A stretch of 64,000 nt of DNA from an uncultured Pelagibacteraceae bacterium (GCA_902530635.1 CACABC010000002.1:53501-117500); one strand, 5' to 3'; shown: positions 1-8,693, counted from the first letter of the stretch. The notes: a model not told the origin generated them from the letters alone. Numbers and translations: made by a program.

Positions 1-331
1 TTTTAAATGCAGATATTGCTACAAATACTGCTGCTAAACCAACAAGACTATGAAAGCCAGCTACTAACTCTGGCATAGCAGTCATTGGAATTTTAAAAGC
101 AATAAATGCTCCAATGGCCCCGCCAATAAGTAGAAATATGAACACATAAATTGTTGAAGTAGAAAAGTTACCTACTGTTAGAAAAGTAACAGTTATGGCA
201 ATTATCATTCCTAGAATTCCAAAAAGATTTCCTTGTCTAGATGTTTCGGGTGAGGATAAACCTCTAAGCGCAAGAATAAAAAGTATTCCAGAAACTAAGT
301 AAAATATTGCCGATAAGTTTGCTGAAATCAT
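1..331 (-). CDS. pntB: NAD(P) transhydrogenase subunit beta, N-terminal part (runs off window)
   Basis: This is the start of the membrane beta subunit of the proton-translocating transhydrogenase, which uses the proton gradient to make NADPH from NADH. The first 110 residues are visible and the rest lies beyond base 1. They begin MISANLSAIFYLVSGILF and contain the family-typical RGLSSPETSRQGN stretch between the first two membrane helices, then PMTAMPELVAGFHSLVG. The start ATG overlaps the stop of the preceding subunit by one base, so the two are translationally coupled. The gene belongs to the conserved flank, not to the variable island. Confidence 0.93.
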   Translation of the reverse strand, partial: MISANLSAIFYLVSGILFILALRGLSSPETSRQGNLFGILGMIIAITVTFLTVGNFSTSTIYVFIFLLIGGAIGAFIAFKIPMTAMPELVAGFHSLVGLAAVFVAISAFK

Positions 332-639
332 TATTTATTTTTCTTCTTTTTCTTGTACATTTGAAGCATTCTTTGAGTGACTAAGAATCCACCAAAAATA
401 TTTACCGCAGCTAATACTATGGCTAAAAATCCAAAAATACTTGATATTTCAAAAATATTTTCTGTTGACCCTGCTAAAGCAGCTATAATTGCACCAACAA
501 TAATTACTGATGAAATTGCATTAGTCACAGACATTAAAGGAGTATGAAGCGAAGGCGTAACACTCCAAACAACGTAATAACCTACAAAAATTGCTAAAAT
601 AAAAATACTAAATCTAAATATAAACGGATCAATTTCCAT
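331..639 (-). CDS. NAD(P) transhydrogenase subunit alpha, membrane part (PntA2)
   Basis: This 102-residue membrane protein corresponds to the C-terminal transmembrane domain of PntA, a separate polypeptide in alphaproteobacteria. About three hydrophobic helices are visible (residues 8-28, 42-60 and 64-88), with the family motif FVGYYVVWSVTPSLHTPLMS (residues 18-37) and a basic lysine-rich tail. It sits 7 bases after pntA and overlaps pntB by one base, giving the order pntA1-pntA2-pntB. It forms the proton channel together with PntB. Confidence 0.93.
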   Translation of the reverse strand: MEIDPFIFRFSIFILAIFVGYYVVWSVTPSLHTPLMSVTNAISSVIIVGAIIAALAGSTENIFEISSIFGFLAIVLAAVNIFGGFLVTQRMLQMYKKKKKNK

Positions 640-646
640 AATAATT

Positions 647-1726
647 CTAATCCTTTAACAAAGTGTTTTTAATAATTTCATCTTCAAGATTAATAACAAA
701 TTGTTTTTTTTCTTTACTATAAAGATTTCTAACAAAACTGAATAAATTTTTTGCATATAAGTTTGACGCTGTTAAAGGTAATTTATTCATTACATTAGAT
801 ATTCCAATTATTTTTGTTCCTTTTTTATTAACAACTTTATCTACTTCTGAGTAAGCTGCATTACCACCTTGGGCAACAGCTAGGTCAAAAATAATAGATC
901 CAGATTTCATCTTATCTATCATTTTTTCTGTTATAATCCTTGGTGCAGGTCTTCCGGGTATTAAAGCTGTACAAATTATAATGTCACTTTTTGATGCTGC
1001 GTTTTCCAACATTTCTGCTTGCTTCTTTTTAAAATCCTCACCTGCTTCTTTAGCGTAACCACCTTTTGTCTCTAAATTTTCAGAACCCTCTACTGTTAAA
1101 AATTTTCCACCTAAACTCTCAACTTGCTCCTTTGCAGTTAATCTTACGTCTGTAGCAGAAACTATTGCTCCTAATCTTTTTGCAGTTGCAATTGCTTGTA
1201 ATCCGGCAACTCCAGCACCAACCACTAAAACTTTGGCTGCAGGAACTGTACCTGCTGCAGTCATCATCATTGGAACTGCCTTCTGGTATTCATATATCGA
1301 CTCTATAACAGCTCTATAACCTGCTAGATTAGCTTGAGAAGAGAGGACATCCATTGACTGAGCTCTTGTTATTCTAGGAAGCAAATTTAATGCAAAAATA
1401 TTTAATTTATTTTTAAGAAATTGTTTTTCTTTTTCAGGATTATAATTGGATACAATTAAATGAGAGTTTTCTTTAATTTGTCCTAGCTCCTTACTTTCTG
1501 GAAAGTTTACTTTACAAATTAAATCTGATTTAGATAAAACATCTGAAGCATTGTTTAAAATTTCTACACCGTTATTAGTGTAATCCTTGTCACTAAAACC
1601 TAAACTTTCACCAAAACCTTTTTCTAAAAAGACCTTTAAACCTAAATTTATAAAGTTTTTGGATGTTTCAGGTGTAATTGATATTCTTTTTTCTGGACTT
1701 AGTTCTTTTGTTGAGCCGACGTTCAT
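647..1726 (-). CDS. pntA: NAD(P) transhydrogenase subunit alpha, NAD-binding part (PntA1)
   Basis: Soluble domain I of the transhydrogenase, which binds NAD(H) and passes hydride to the NADP domain of PntB. At 359 residues it has the length of the split alpha1 subunit. The Rossmann glycine motif GAGVAG is at residues 170-175 and the active-site region RAQSMDVLSSQ begins at residue 121. The alanine-dehydrogenase/PNT N-terminal domain occupies roughly residues 4-135. It is preceded by rpmJ with an 8-base gap and followed by the membrane subunits, forming one operon on the conserved flank. Confidence 0.95.
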   Translation of the reverse strand: MNVGSTKELSPEKRISITPETSKNFINLGLKVFLEKGFGESLGFSDKDYTNNGVEILNNASDVLSKSDLICKVNFPESKELGQIKENSHLIVSNYNPEKEKQFLKNKLNIFALNLLPRITRAQSMDVLSSQANLAGYRAVIESIYEYQKAVPMMMTAAGTVPAAKVLVVGAGVAGLQAIATAKRLGAIVSATDVRLTAKEQVESLGGKFLTVEGSENLETKGGYAKEAGEDFKKKQAEMLENAASKSDIIICTALIPGRPAPRIITEKMIDKMKSGSIIFDLAVAQGGNAAYSEVDKVVNKKGTKIIGISNVMNKLPLTASNLYAKNLFSFVRNLYSKEKKQFVINLEDEIIKNTLLKD

Positions 1727-1734
1727 TGAGAAAA

Positions 1735-1860
1735 TTAGCCTTGTCTTGCTTTAAACTTTGGCTTTTTTTTATTAATTACGTAAACCTTGCCTCTACGTCT
1801 AACTAATTTAGAGTCTAGATCTCTTTTTTTTAACGACTTTAATGAACTAGCAATTTTCAT
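1735..1860 (-). CDS. rpmJ: 50S ribosomal protein L36
   Basis: A 41-residue basic protein beginning [14 protein letters not shown], with the core [21 protein letters not shown] at the C-terminal half. This matches the zinc-free L36 type found in alphaproteobacteria: no cysteines are present. Start ATG is at 1858-1860 and the TAA stop at 1735-1737, read directly from the sequence. It lies between 5S rRNA and pntA, only 8 bases before pntA. Part of the large ribosomal subunit. Confidence 0.95.
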   Translation of the reverse strand: MKIASSLKSLKKRDLDSKLVRRRGKVYVINKKKPKFKARQG

Positions 1861-1868
1861 AATTTTTA

Positions 1869-1985
1869 GCCTGGCAACGTCCTACTCTCCCATATCTTAA
1901 GATAAAGTACCATCGGCGCAGAAGGGCTTGACTTCCGAGTTCGGAATGGGATCGGGTATGACCCCTTCGCAATAATCACCAGGCA
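1869..1985 (-). rRNA. rrf: 5S ribosomal RNA
   Basis: The minus strand reads TGCCTGGTGATTATTGCGAAGG at its 5' end and closes with the complementary GCCAGGC. The internal 5S core (GGTCATACCCGATCCCATTC) and the CCGAACTCGGAAG hairpin are present. Length is about 117 nt; ends are set by the terminal pairing and may be off by a few bases. No 16S or 23S gene is adjacent: the next gene upstream is tRNA-Val and then the polysaccharide island. Confidence 0.95.
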
Positions 1986-2048
1986 GTGATTTATAATATT
2001 TTTATTTATGATTGTAAATAGCTGAAAAATAGCTTTGAGGAGGCATTT

Positions 2049-2123
2049 TGGTGGGCGTGATAAGAATCGAACTTATGGCCTCTACGATGTCAACGTAGCG
2101 TTCTACCATTGAACTACACGCCC
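2049..2123 (-). tRNA. tRNA-Val (anticodon GAC)
   Basis: The acceptor stem GGGCGTG pairs with CACGCCC, the anticodon arm is CTACG-TTGACAT-CGTAG giving anticodon GAC, and the T-arm holds GTTCGATTC. The 3' CCA is encoded (2049-2051). It lies 11 bases from the end of the first island gene and about 60 bases from 5S rRNA, so it marks the island border and could have acted as an insertion target, although no integrase or duplicated tRNA end is visible in the window. Confidence 0.95.
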
Positions 2124-2134
2124 TGAGTGAAGCT

Positions 2135-2902
2135 TTATTTAAAACCATATTTTTTTAATGAATTTATTGAAATTAGAAAAATTGATTTTAAATTTTGAAA
2201 AATTGTAAATTTGTTATGATTTTTATTTATATGCCAAATCCAAAATACATTTCTTATTTTACTACTTTGTAATGAATTACTTGTAATTCTATAATACATC
2301 AATACATTTGGACACTTAAAAGCATTACCGATTTTTTTTAAAATTTCACACTTATAAAGATAATCTTCACATACCTTTAAATTCTCAAATTTAATTTCTC
2401 CTAAAACTGATCTTTGAATTATTACAGAACTCATAGCAATAGAAGTATTTTTAGTAAATTTTTCAAAATTAAAAGATGAGGGAACAATTACTTTTTTTTT
2501 TAAAGATTCATTTCCATTTTTTTCAGTAAATGGAACATAGTCTGAATAGGAAAAACTGTAATTATTTTCTTCCATAAATTCAATTTGTTCTTTTAATTTG
2601 TCTTTATTCCAATAATCGTCCGAATCTAAAAAAGAAATATATTTAGAATATGTTTTATTAATAACATAATTTCTACAAAATCCTGGGCCTTCTGTTTTTT
2701 TTAGATTTATAATTGTTATATTTTTAATAGACTTAAATTTATCAATTATTATTTTTGAAATATCATTAGAATTGTCATCGATAATATAAAGATGCCATCT
2801 TTTAAATGTTTGATTAATAACCGAGTTTATAGCTTTCTCCAAAAAATTACCTTTGTTGAAATTTGGCATAATAATATCAACTAAATTATTTTCGTTAATC
2901 AT
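2135..2902 (-). CDS. Glycosyltransferase family 2
   Basis: An inverting GT-A transferase of about 255 residues, expected to add one sugar to a lipid-linked glycan at the inner face of the membrane. It shows the N-terminal nucleotide-binding pattern VDIIMPNFNKGNFLEKAI and the metal-binding DSDD at residues 93-96, followed by YWNKDKL as in many O-antigen GT2 enzymes. Donor and acceptor cannot be read from sequence. It is the last gene of the island before tRNA-Val, and overlaps the upstream GT4 gene by 8 bases. Confidence 0.85.
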   Translation of the reverse strand: MINENNLVDIIMPNFNKGNFLEKAINSVINQTFKRWHLYIIDDNSNDISKIIIDKFKSIKNITIINLKKTEGPGFCRNYVINKTYSKYISFLDSDDYWNKDKLKEQIEFMEENNYSFSYSDYVPFTEKNGNESLKKKVIVPSSFNFEKFTKNTSIAMSSVIIQRSVLGEIKFENLKVCEDYLYKCEILKKIGNAFKCPNVLMYYRITSNSLQSSKIRNVFWIWHINKNHNKFTIFQNLKSIFLISINSLKKYGFK

Positions 2903-3929
2903 ATTTTTTTTCCATAATTATTTTTGTCATTTCATTTAAAAAAAGTTTTTTATTTGGAAATTTATTATTAGTAATTTTTTCTTGTATATTTTTATAGTTG
3001 TTCATTATAAAATTAATTTTATTACTTAGGGACTCTGAATTTCTCTCTGCTACTAAAACTCCCTCTTTATTTCTCTTAACATATGATATTTCTGGAAAAA
3101 TTATGACTGGTCTTAACCTTGATAATGACTCGTCTAAAACTTGTGGATGACCTTCAGTATAAGACGGCAAAACAAATATGTTGTGCTGATCATATATTTC
3201 CATAATAGCTTCGTGATTTTTTTCAAAATGAACTATATTAACTTTTTCGTTTTCTAATTTTTTATCATGAAATTTTTCTGGATTAATAATTGTAATGGTA
3301 AAATCTAATTTTACTTTTTTTAGTATCTGTAACAGGGAAAAAATACCTTTTTCGACTCTTATTCTTCCAACATATAAAAGTTTAATTTTTGATAGATCTG
3401 GTGACTTTCTATTGTCAAACCAATTCTCATTAATTTGAGAGGGTGATACTATCTCTCCTTTTTTTCCTTTTAACAAATGTGATCTACAAGCAATCAATTC
3501 GGATTTCCAAGATACCAGACTAAACATAAAATGATAAATTATTGGTCCAAAAAATTTAGAATAATATTTGTATTCCTGATAACCATCACTTCTTAAATAA
3601 ACAAAAACTTTCTTTCTTAATAAAAATAATAATAAACAGATTATAAAACTATATGGGGATAAAGAAATTATTAAATACTTTTTATTAAGATTGATAGTTT
3701 TAAGAACTTTTAAAATATATGCGATTATTCCGCTGGAAATAACGATATTATTTAAATTTATTTTATGAGATGTTCTTACTAATTTGGATTTTCTGACAAA
3801 AAGTTCAATTTCAAAATCTTTACTTAAACCTTCTGGTATTGATTTCATGTCAATATTGTCACAAAAATAATTTTTTCCATCAAATTGAGTTTTTTCATTA
3901 CTAATTATTGCTAAATTTTCTTTTTCCAT
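2895..3929 (-). CDS. Glycosyltransferase family 4 (GT-B)
   Basis: A retaining GT-B enzyme of 344 residues. The C-terminal donor-binding half is clear: KLLYVGRIRVEKG begins near residue 184, then FVLPSYTEGHPQVLDESL with the family E-x7-E-type acidic region. The N-terminal half is hydrophobic around residues 95-110 (IISLSPYSFIICLLLFLL), suggesting membrane association. It overlaps the following GT2 by 8 bases and is 6 bases from the previous GT2, so the three transferases probably build the same oligosaccharide. Sugar specificity unknown. Confidence 0.85.
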   Translation of the reverse strand: MEKENLAIISNEKTQFDGKNYFCDNIDMKSIPEGLSKDFEIELFVRKSKLVRTSHKINLNNIVISSGIIAYILKVLKTINLNKKYLIISLSPYSFIICLLLFLLRKKVFVYLRSDGYQEYKYYSKFFGPIIYHFMFSLVSWKSELIACRSHLLKGKKGEIVSPSQINENWFDNRKSPDLSKIKLLYVGRIRVEKGIFSLLQILKKVKLDFTITIINPEKFHDKKLENEKVNIVHFEKNHEAIMEIYDQHNIFVLPSYTEGHPQVLDESLSRLRPVIIFPEISYVKRNKEGVLVAERNSESLSNKINFIMNNYKNIQEKITNNKFPNKKLFLNEMTKIIMEKKYD

Positions 3930-3935
3930 GGGAAT

Positions 3936-4841
3936 TTAGGTAAAGCTAATTATTCTCTCAGCAATTTTTTCTGGAAGTATAAATAACAAAAACAACTTAA
4001 TTTTATTTATGTTGTTAGGATATTTTATTATTTTATAAAATAATGAAAAACTTCTTTCTTTTTTTATAAGAATAACATTTGAATAAAATTTTTCCCATTC
4101 ATTAAATACTTTTAAATTTTTTTTACCTCCAAACATATTTTTTGCTATTAATTCTTGATACCATGTACTGAATTGTTTTGATTTTTCACTAAAATATTTT
4201 TTTTGCATTTGGTTTTCATGTTGTCTATAAATTGCAATAACTTCTTGTATTGCTGCAAATTTATATTTTAAAGAAAATCTTAATACAAAATCCAAATCTG
4301 CTAACAAATTATAATGTGTTTTGAAGATTTTAGATTTATTTAAAAATTTCTTCCTAAGCATAATTGTTAATAAACCAACACTGTAATTTTTTAAAAGATC
4401 CTTCGTAATATAACCCTCTGGAAGCTTCTTTTCAGTGATTAATTGTTTTTTTCTAAACAAATTACTTTTATTTATTTTCATAAATTTTCCATAAACTAAA
4501 CCAACATTTGGATCTGCAAATTTTTTTATTTGTAGGGATAATTTGTTTGGAAGCCAAAAATCATCTTGGTCTAAAAAAGCTATAAACTCTCCTTTTGCTT
4601 TTTTAATTGCTGAATTTCTTGATTCATATAAACTTACTTTCTTTTTCCTAAAATAATATTTAAGTCTTTTGTCTTTAAAATTTTTAAAAATTTTTTCACT
4701 AGCATCTATTGAATTATTGTCCCAAAATATTAACTCCCATTTTTTATATTTTTGTTTTAAAACGCTTCGAATCGCTTCATTTAAAAAAGTCTCTCCATTG
4801 TGACAATTCATTATCACTGAAACAAGGCCCTTTGATTTCAT
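3936..4841 (-). CDS. Glycosyltransferase family 2
   Basis: A 301-residue GT2 with the N-terminal pattern VSVIMNCHNGETFLNEAIRS, the substrate-binding WDNNS at residues 40-44 and the metal-binding DQDD at 91-94 followed by FWLPNKL. The C-terminal third (YRQHENQMQKKYF) resembles O-antigen rhamnosyl/galactosyl transferases in general, but no donor can be assigned. Third in a run of three transferases at the distal end of the island, starting 31 bases after the GmhA-like gene. Confidence 0.85.
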   Translation of the reverse strand: MKSKGLVSVIMNCHNGETFLNEAIRSVLKQKYKKWELIFWDNNSIDASEKIFKNFKDKRLKYYFRKKKVSLYESRNSAIKKAKGEFIAFLDQDDFWLPNKLSLQIKKFADPNVGLVYGKFMKINKSNLFRKKQLITEKKLPEGYITKDLLKNYSVGLLTIMLRKKFLNKSKIFKTHYNLLADLDFVLRFSLKYKFAAIQEVIAIYRQHENQMQKKYFSEKSKQFSTWYQELIAKNMFGGKKNLKVFNEWEKFYSNVILIKKERSFSLFYKIIKYPNNINKIKLFLLFILPEKIAERIISFT

Positions 4842-4872
4842 ATATAATTAATTGTTTATCTTAAAAATAATA

Positions 4873-5439
4873 TTAATTGGGAGGATATTCCGTTTTTCCA
4901 ATTATTAAATCTACTAAAGACAATAGAAGTATTTGGTGAACATTTTCTATGTGATTATAAGCTTTGCTATTAACCCAAAAATTAATATCACCAAGCTCAG
5001 CTAAATTGTTGTTTTTATCATTTCCAGTAAATGTAATAATTTTTTTAATTTTTTTCTTTCTCGCATACTTCGCGCCATTAGTCATATTTGGAGAATTTCC
5101 GCCGGCCGAAATTAATATTAAAGAATCTCCTTCATCGCCATAAAACTCTATTGCCTTTTCGACCCATCTTTCGTAACCGTAATCATTAGAAAAACAAGTT
5201 AGCAAATCAGATTCGTTATAATTTGTACATCTGACTCTTGCATTTTTAGTTAAATCCACACTGAAATGACTTGCTATTGCGGCGCTACCTCCATTTCCAA
5301 AAATCATTGTTTTTTTTCCTTCAGATTGAGTTTTTTGTAAAATTTCTTTTACTTTTACCAGATCCTCAAAATACTTTTCGTTGTTTAATAGATCTTTTAA
5401 ATCACTAAAGTATTTTTTCAAAAATTTAAGGTCTGACAT
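4873..5439 (-). CDS. SIS-domain sugar isomerase, GmhA-like (sedoheptulose 7-phosphate isomerase family)
   Basis: A 188-residue SIS protein. It has the phosphosugar-binding GNGGSA at residues 48-53, a following H58 and acidic residue in the place of the GmhA metal ligands, and ISAGGNSPN near residue 109. GmhA converts sedoheptulose 7-phosphate into D-glycero-manno-heptose 7-phosphate, the first step to activated heptose. A heptose kinase/nucleotidyltransferase candidate is encoded far upstream at 58003-59535. The start codon overlaps the stop of the kinase-nucleotidyltransferase fusion by one base. An island-specific phosphosugar isomerase with another substrate cannot be excluded. Confidence 0.8.
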   Translation of the reverse strand: MSDLKFLKKYFSDLKDLLNNEKYFEDLVKVKEILQKTQSEGKKTMIFGNGGSAAIASHFSVDLTKNARVRCTNYNESDLLTCFSNDYGYERWVEKAIEFYGDEGDSLILISAGGNSPNMTNGAKYARKKKIKKIITFTGNDKNNNLAELGDINFWVNSKAYNHIENVHQILLLSLVDLIIGKTEYPPN

Positions 5440-6215
5440 TATTTTAGTTTTCCTTCTTCTCGCATTTTTTTTCTAATTTTTGTTGCGGAAATTTCTTGGA
5501 TATCTTGAGATAAGACAATTTCTTCAATTTTGTATCCGACTCCTCTACCATAACAAATATTAGTAATGTTTGGTACTAATGATATTTTAATACGATTTTT
5601 AAAATCTTTAAGAGCGATTTCTATATTTTTTTTTACTGTTTCAAAATCAAAAGGATTATCGCCTATACCTTTTACATCTCTAACCATAATATTTACTTGT
5701 CCTGTTTTTTTTACTATTTCTTCAAAAAGAGCTTGGTGTCCGCCATGCCACGGCTGCCATCTACCCAGCATTTGAGCTGTAGGCTTCCTATTATCCCATT
5801 TATAATTTGTTATTTGATCTGCAATTTTAATCGACCAAATTTCAGCATTTTGCTCTGTTACTCTTACATCATATTTTTCAGGTTTAACAAATATTTTATT
5901 TGTATCTTCAAATCTTCCTTTTTTTATTGTGTCTACCCAAATAATAAAGTCTGGGTTAAATAGCTCTCTTGCTTTTGGTGTAGGACAAACAAAGTCTGCT
6001 ACAACATGTGATCCCTCTTTTTTAAATTTCTCTGCTTTTTCTGCCATCCTCTTAGCTTGTCTAATTCTTCCTTCGGGAGAAAAATCCCAATCATTTGCCT
6101 CTTTTCTAACTTTGTCAGCATTTAGCCAGGTGGCACCAATTTTTGGAACAAGTTTATCTGCTAAATAGGTTTTTCCAGCACCGGGCAAACCCATTATTAG
6201 AATTTTTTTTTTCAT
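5439..6215 (-). CDS. P-loop kinase fused to HxGH nucleotidyltransferase
   Basis: A 258-residue two-domain protein. The N-terminal part resembles adenylylsulfate-kinase-type P-loop kinases: Walker A GLPGAGKT at residues 9-16 and LNADKVR at 31-37. The C-terminal part is a NadM/cytidylyltransferase-like domain with GRWQPWHGGH (HGGH at 157-160) and the closing ISATKIRKKM at 242-251. The kinase could phosphorylate, and the second domain nucleotidylate, a small molecule or sugar. It is tightly coupled to the GmhA-like isomerase, so a sugar phosphate is one plausible substrate; an NAD-salvage role (NadR-like with the domains reversed) is an alternative. Confidence 0.75.
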   Translation of the reverse strand: MKKKILIMGLPGAGKTYLADKLVPKIGATWLNADKVRKEANDWDFSPEGRIRQAKRMAEKAEKFKKEGSHVVADFVCPTPKARELFNPDFIIWVDTIKKGRFEDTNKIFVKPEKYDVRVTEQNAEIWSIKIADQITNYKWDNRKPTAQMLGRWQPWHGGHQALFEEIVKKTGQVNIMVRDVKGIGDNPFDFETVKKNIEIALKDFKNRIKISLVPNITNICYGRGVGYKIEEIVLSQDIQEISATKIRKKMREEGKLK

Positions 6216-6221
6216 AAATTG

Positions 6222-6713
6222 TTAAGAGGTGACTTTATATTTATATGCTAAGTATAAATAGAGTACTCCCTCTATAAGTAAAGAGAAAAGTAATGTAGAT
6301 AACAAGCTTGAGGCAAAAAACGGAATTGCTAAAGTGTAGCAAGTTATAAGGCCTTCTAGGGTATAACCGTATGACCCAACTGTCCAGACACCAAAATTAG
6401 TTACTAAAAAAAATATGACTGCTCCAGTTAATGCACCTGGTATTCTAAAACTAATACTATTATTAAAGTAGATTGGAAGGAAACCAATTAACAAAACACT
6501 TCCCCATGTCCAGAGTATGAGGCTGTGAAAACCAATAAATAGATCTGTAATTGCAAAAGAAATTATCAAAAAAGCAATATATTTAAATCCAACAATGGCA
6601 GGAATATAGAAACTTAAAGCTAATAAACTCGTAAAATTCCAAGGGTGAGGTATAAAACGGCTAGCCGCCAAGCATAAAAATATACCCAAAAATATTTTCA
6701 ATTCTTTCGTCAT
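6222..6713 (-). CDS. Small membrane protein, DUF6580-like, possible cobalamin uptake component
   Basis: A 163-residue, very hydrophobic protein with about five membrane segments. It has the pattern of DUF6580 proteins: RFIPHPWNFT near residues 20-29, then a GFHSLILWTWGS loop. The family resembles substrate-binding (S) components of ECF vitamin transporters. It begins 9 bases after the BtuB-like receptor, which follows a cobalamin riboswitch, so a role in moving B12 or a precursor across the inner membrane is a reasonable inference. No ECF ATPase or BtuCD is visible in the window. Confidence 0.65.
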   Translation of the reverse strand: MTKELKIFLGIFLCLAASRFIPHPWNFTSLLALSFYIPAIVGFKYIAFLIISFAITDLFIGFHSLILWTWGSVLLIGFLPIYFNNSISFRIPGALTGAVIFFLVTNFGVWTVGSYGYTLEGLITCYTLAIPFFASSLLSTLLFSLLIEGVLYLYLAYKYKVTS

Positions 6714-6722
6714 GTATACTTT

Positions 6723-8693
6723 TTAATATACTCTTTTTAACCCAAAATTAAAAGTTCGACTCATTTGTGAATATTGGTGTGATTGCTCGTAATTTGCATC
6801 AAAAATATTTACTGCATTTAGAGTTAAGTCAAAATTTTCTGAAATTCTATAATCACTAGAAAATCCAAATGTAATATAATCGTCAAGCAACACATCTGTG
6901 AAAGAGTTATTGCTATTACCAAAATCTCTAGTTTCATCAACATATTTAATTAAAAAAGAGTTTGTCATACCAGGAAGAGTTTCGTGATTAATTTTTGAAG
7001 TAAATGTATTCCTTGGAACTCTAACTTTTGCATCTTGCATTCCAGACTTTAATGTACAACCTGCATAACAATTATTTGAGTCATATGAGTCTGTGTAAGT
7101 ATAATCAAAATCTATTCCAAATTTTTTATTTTTGGGTTTCCAATTTAACCCCAGCTCAATACCTTTTGCGTAATTTACACCATATGTATTTCCCATTTTC
7201 CAATTATTTCTATAATCAGAATTAAGAGGATTTTTTTGTTCAACATAAAAGTAAGCAATATCTAAATTTAAATCGAGAGCATCAAAGAAGGTTTCGTAGC
7301 CAAAATCGTAACTGTTTGCTCTTTCTGCATTTAAATCTTCAACCTTCATACCGGCGTATCCATCACCTGAATATGTTCCGCCGCCCGATGCATTTGTATT
7401 TCCGTTTGCGTAATGCAAATCATATAAAGAGGGAAATCTAATACCGGAACCAAAGGAAGATCTAAGCTTAGATTTATTATCTATTTTATAAGCCATTGTT
7501 ACTCTTCCACTTGGTTTACTACCAGTAGCAGAATGTTCATCATTTCTTAAACCTATTGTTCCGAATAATTTTTCACTTGGTCTAAATTGATAGTCAAAGT
7601 ATTGAGAGTAAATATGTTCATCCGCAGCCTTATCAAAGAATATTTGACTCCATCCTGTTGCTGATGGCGCATAGTCTCCATCGTATCTGGCTGCATCAAA
7701 TTCAGCATCTAAACCATAAACAACTCTATTATCTAAATTAAAATTGTAAGTTCCTGTAAAATTAAATGCATCTCGGTAACCAAAATAATTTTGAAACTTT
7801 CCTGTCGTTTCGGTTGTATTTCTCTCTATATATGTTTTGTTATAACTGAATGAATTATTAAATTTACCCTCATCATGTAATATTTTTAAAGAATACGTTC
7901 CTTCTGTATTTTCGCTTGCATCATTGACGTCTGTTGAAGCTGACGCTACTGCATCATATTGAAAGTCAGCGCTAACAAGTCTTAATGTATTTTCGATTTT
8001 TAAATTATCATTTAATTTAAAATCTAAACTTCCGTGTAAGCCATTGTTTTTATAGCTATCACTTTCATCGTTATCATTCATTGCTGAAATACCGTTAGTT
8101 AGAAAACGATTTATACCTAAGTAATAATTTATTTTATCATTTCCCCCATCTGCTGAATAATAAATACTATTTGTATCATTTGATCCTGATTGAAAAGTAG
8201 TATTTTGTCTAAATCCAGGTTTTCCTTTTTTTGTAAAAATGTGAATTGTTCCGCCAATTGCATTAGGACCATAAAGTGAACTTTGATTTCCTTTTAACAC
8301 TTCAACTCTATCAATTGACTGTTTCATTATATTTTGAAAATAAAAACTGTTATCTGGAGAACTTGGATCAGACATTTTTACCCCATCTATATAAACTGTG
8401 GAGTATCTTTTTTCTAATCCTCTCAGCTGAATTCCCATGTTAGTACCATGTCCACCATCTTGAAAAGTATTTGTGCTTCCAGACTCTTGGTCAATTATTG
8501 CACCAAGGAAACTTTCATTAGAATTTCTAATTGTTTCCCCGTCTATAACAGTAACTGTACTTCCGACTGTACTTAAAGACTGGGGTGATTTACCTGGTGA
8601 AATTACAATCACAGGTACATCTTTGGAAAATGCTTTATTAAAGAATATAAATATTATTAAAGCTGAAAATAATATTTTAATAATTTTTTGCAT
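6723..8693 (-). CDS. btuB: TonB-dependent outer-membrane receptor, BtuB-like
   Basis: A 656-residue outer-membrane receptor. A signal peptide covers residues 1-23 (cleavage after AFS), followed by a TonB-box-like DVPVIVIS. The plug domain has TVIDGETI, IQLRGLEKRYSTVYIDG and DRVEVLKGNQSSLYGPNAIGG. The rest is a beta barrel ending in an aromatic Tyr (FGLKRVY), the usual outer-membrane insertion signal. A cobalamin riboswitch lies directly upstream, which makes vitamin B12 or a related corrinoid the likely ligand. The DUF6580-like membrane protein follows 9 bases downstream. Confidence 0.85.
   Translation of the reverse strand: MQKIIKILFSALIIFIFFNKAFSKDVPVIVISPGKSPQSLSTVGSTVTVIDGETIRNSNESFLGAIIDQESGSTNTFQDGGHGTNMGIQLRGLEKRYSTVYIDGVKMSDPSSPDNSFYFQNIMKQSIDRVEVLKGNQSSLYGPNAIGGTIHIFTKKGKPGFRQNTTFQSGSNDTNSIYYSADGGNDKINYYLGINRFLTNGISAMNDNDESDSYKNNGLHGSLDFKLNDNLKIENTLRLVSADFQYDAVASASTDVNDASENTEGTYSLKILHDEGKFNNSFSYNKTYIERNTTETTGKFQNYFGYRDAFNFTGTYNFNLDNRVVYGLDAEFDAARYDGDYAPSATGWSQIFFDKAADEHIYSQYFDYQFRPSEKLFGTIGLRNDEHSATGSKPSGRVTMAYKIDNKSKLRSSFGSGIRFPSLYDLHYANGNTNASGGGTYSGDGYAGMKVEDLNAERANSYDFGYETFFDALDLNLDIAYFYVEQKNPLNSDYRNNWKMGNTYGVNYAKGIELGLNWKPKNKKFGIDFDYTYTDSYDSNNCYAGCTLKSGMQDAKVRVPRNTFTSKINHETLPGMTNSFLIKYVDETRDFGNSNNSFTDVLLDDYITFGFSSDYRISENFDLTLNAVNIFDANYEQSHQYSQMSRTFNFGLKRVY

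Noticed and set aside
5566-6168. Plus-strand open frames opposite the kinase-nucleotidyltransferase fusion, and similar plus-strand frames across the island
   Set aside because: They have no recognisable domains, lie fully inside clear minus-strand genes and look like antisense shadows of Lys-rich coding sequence.
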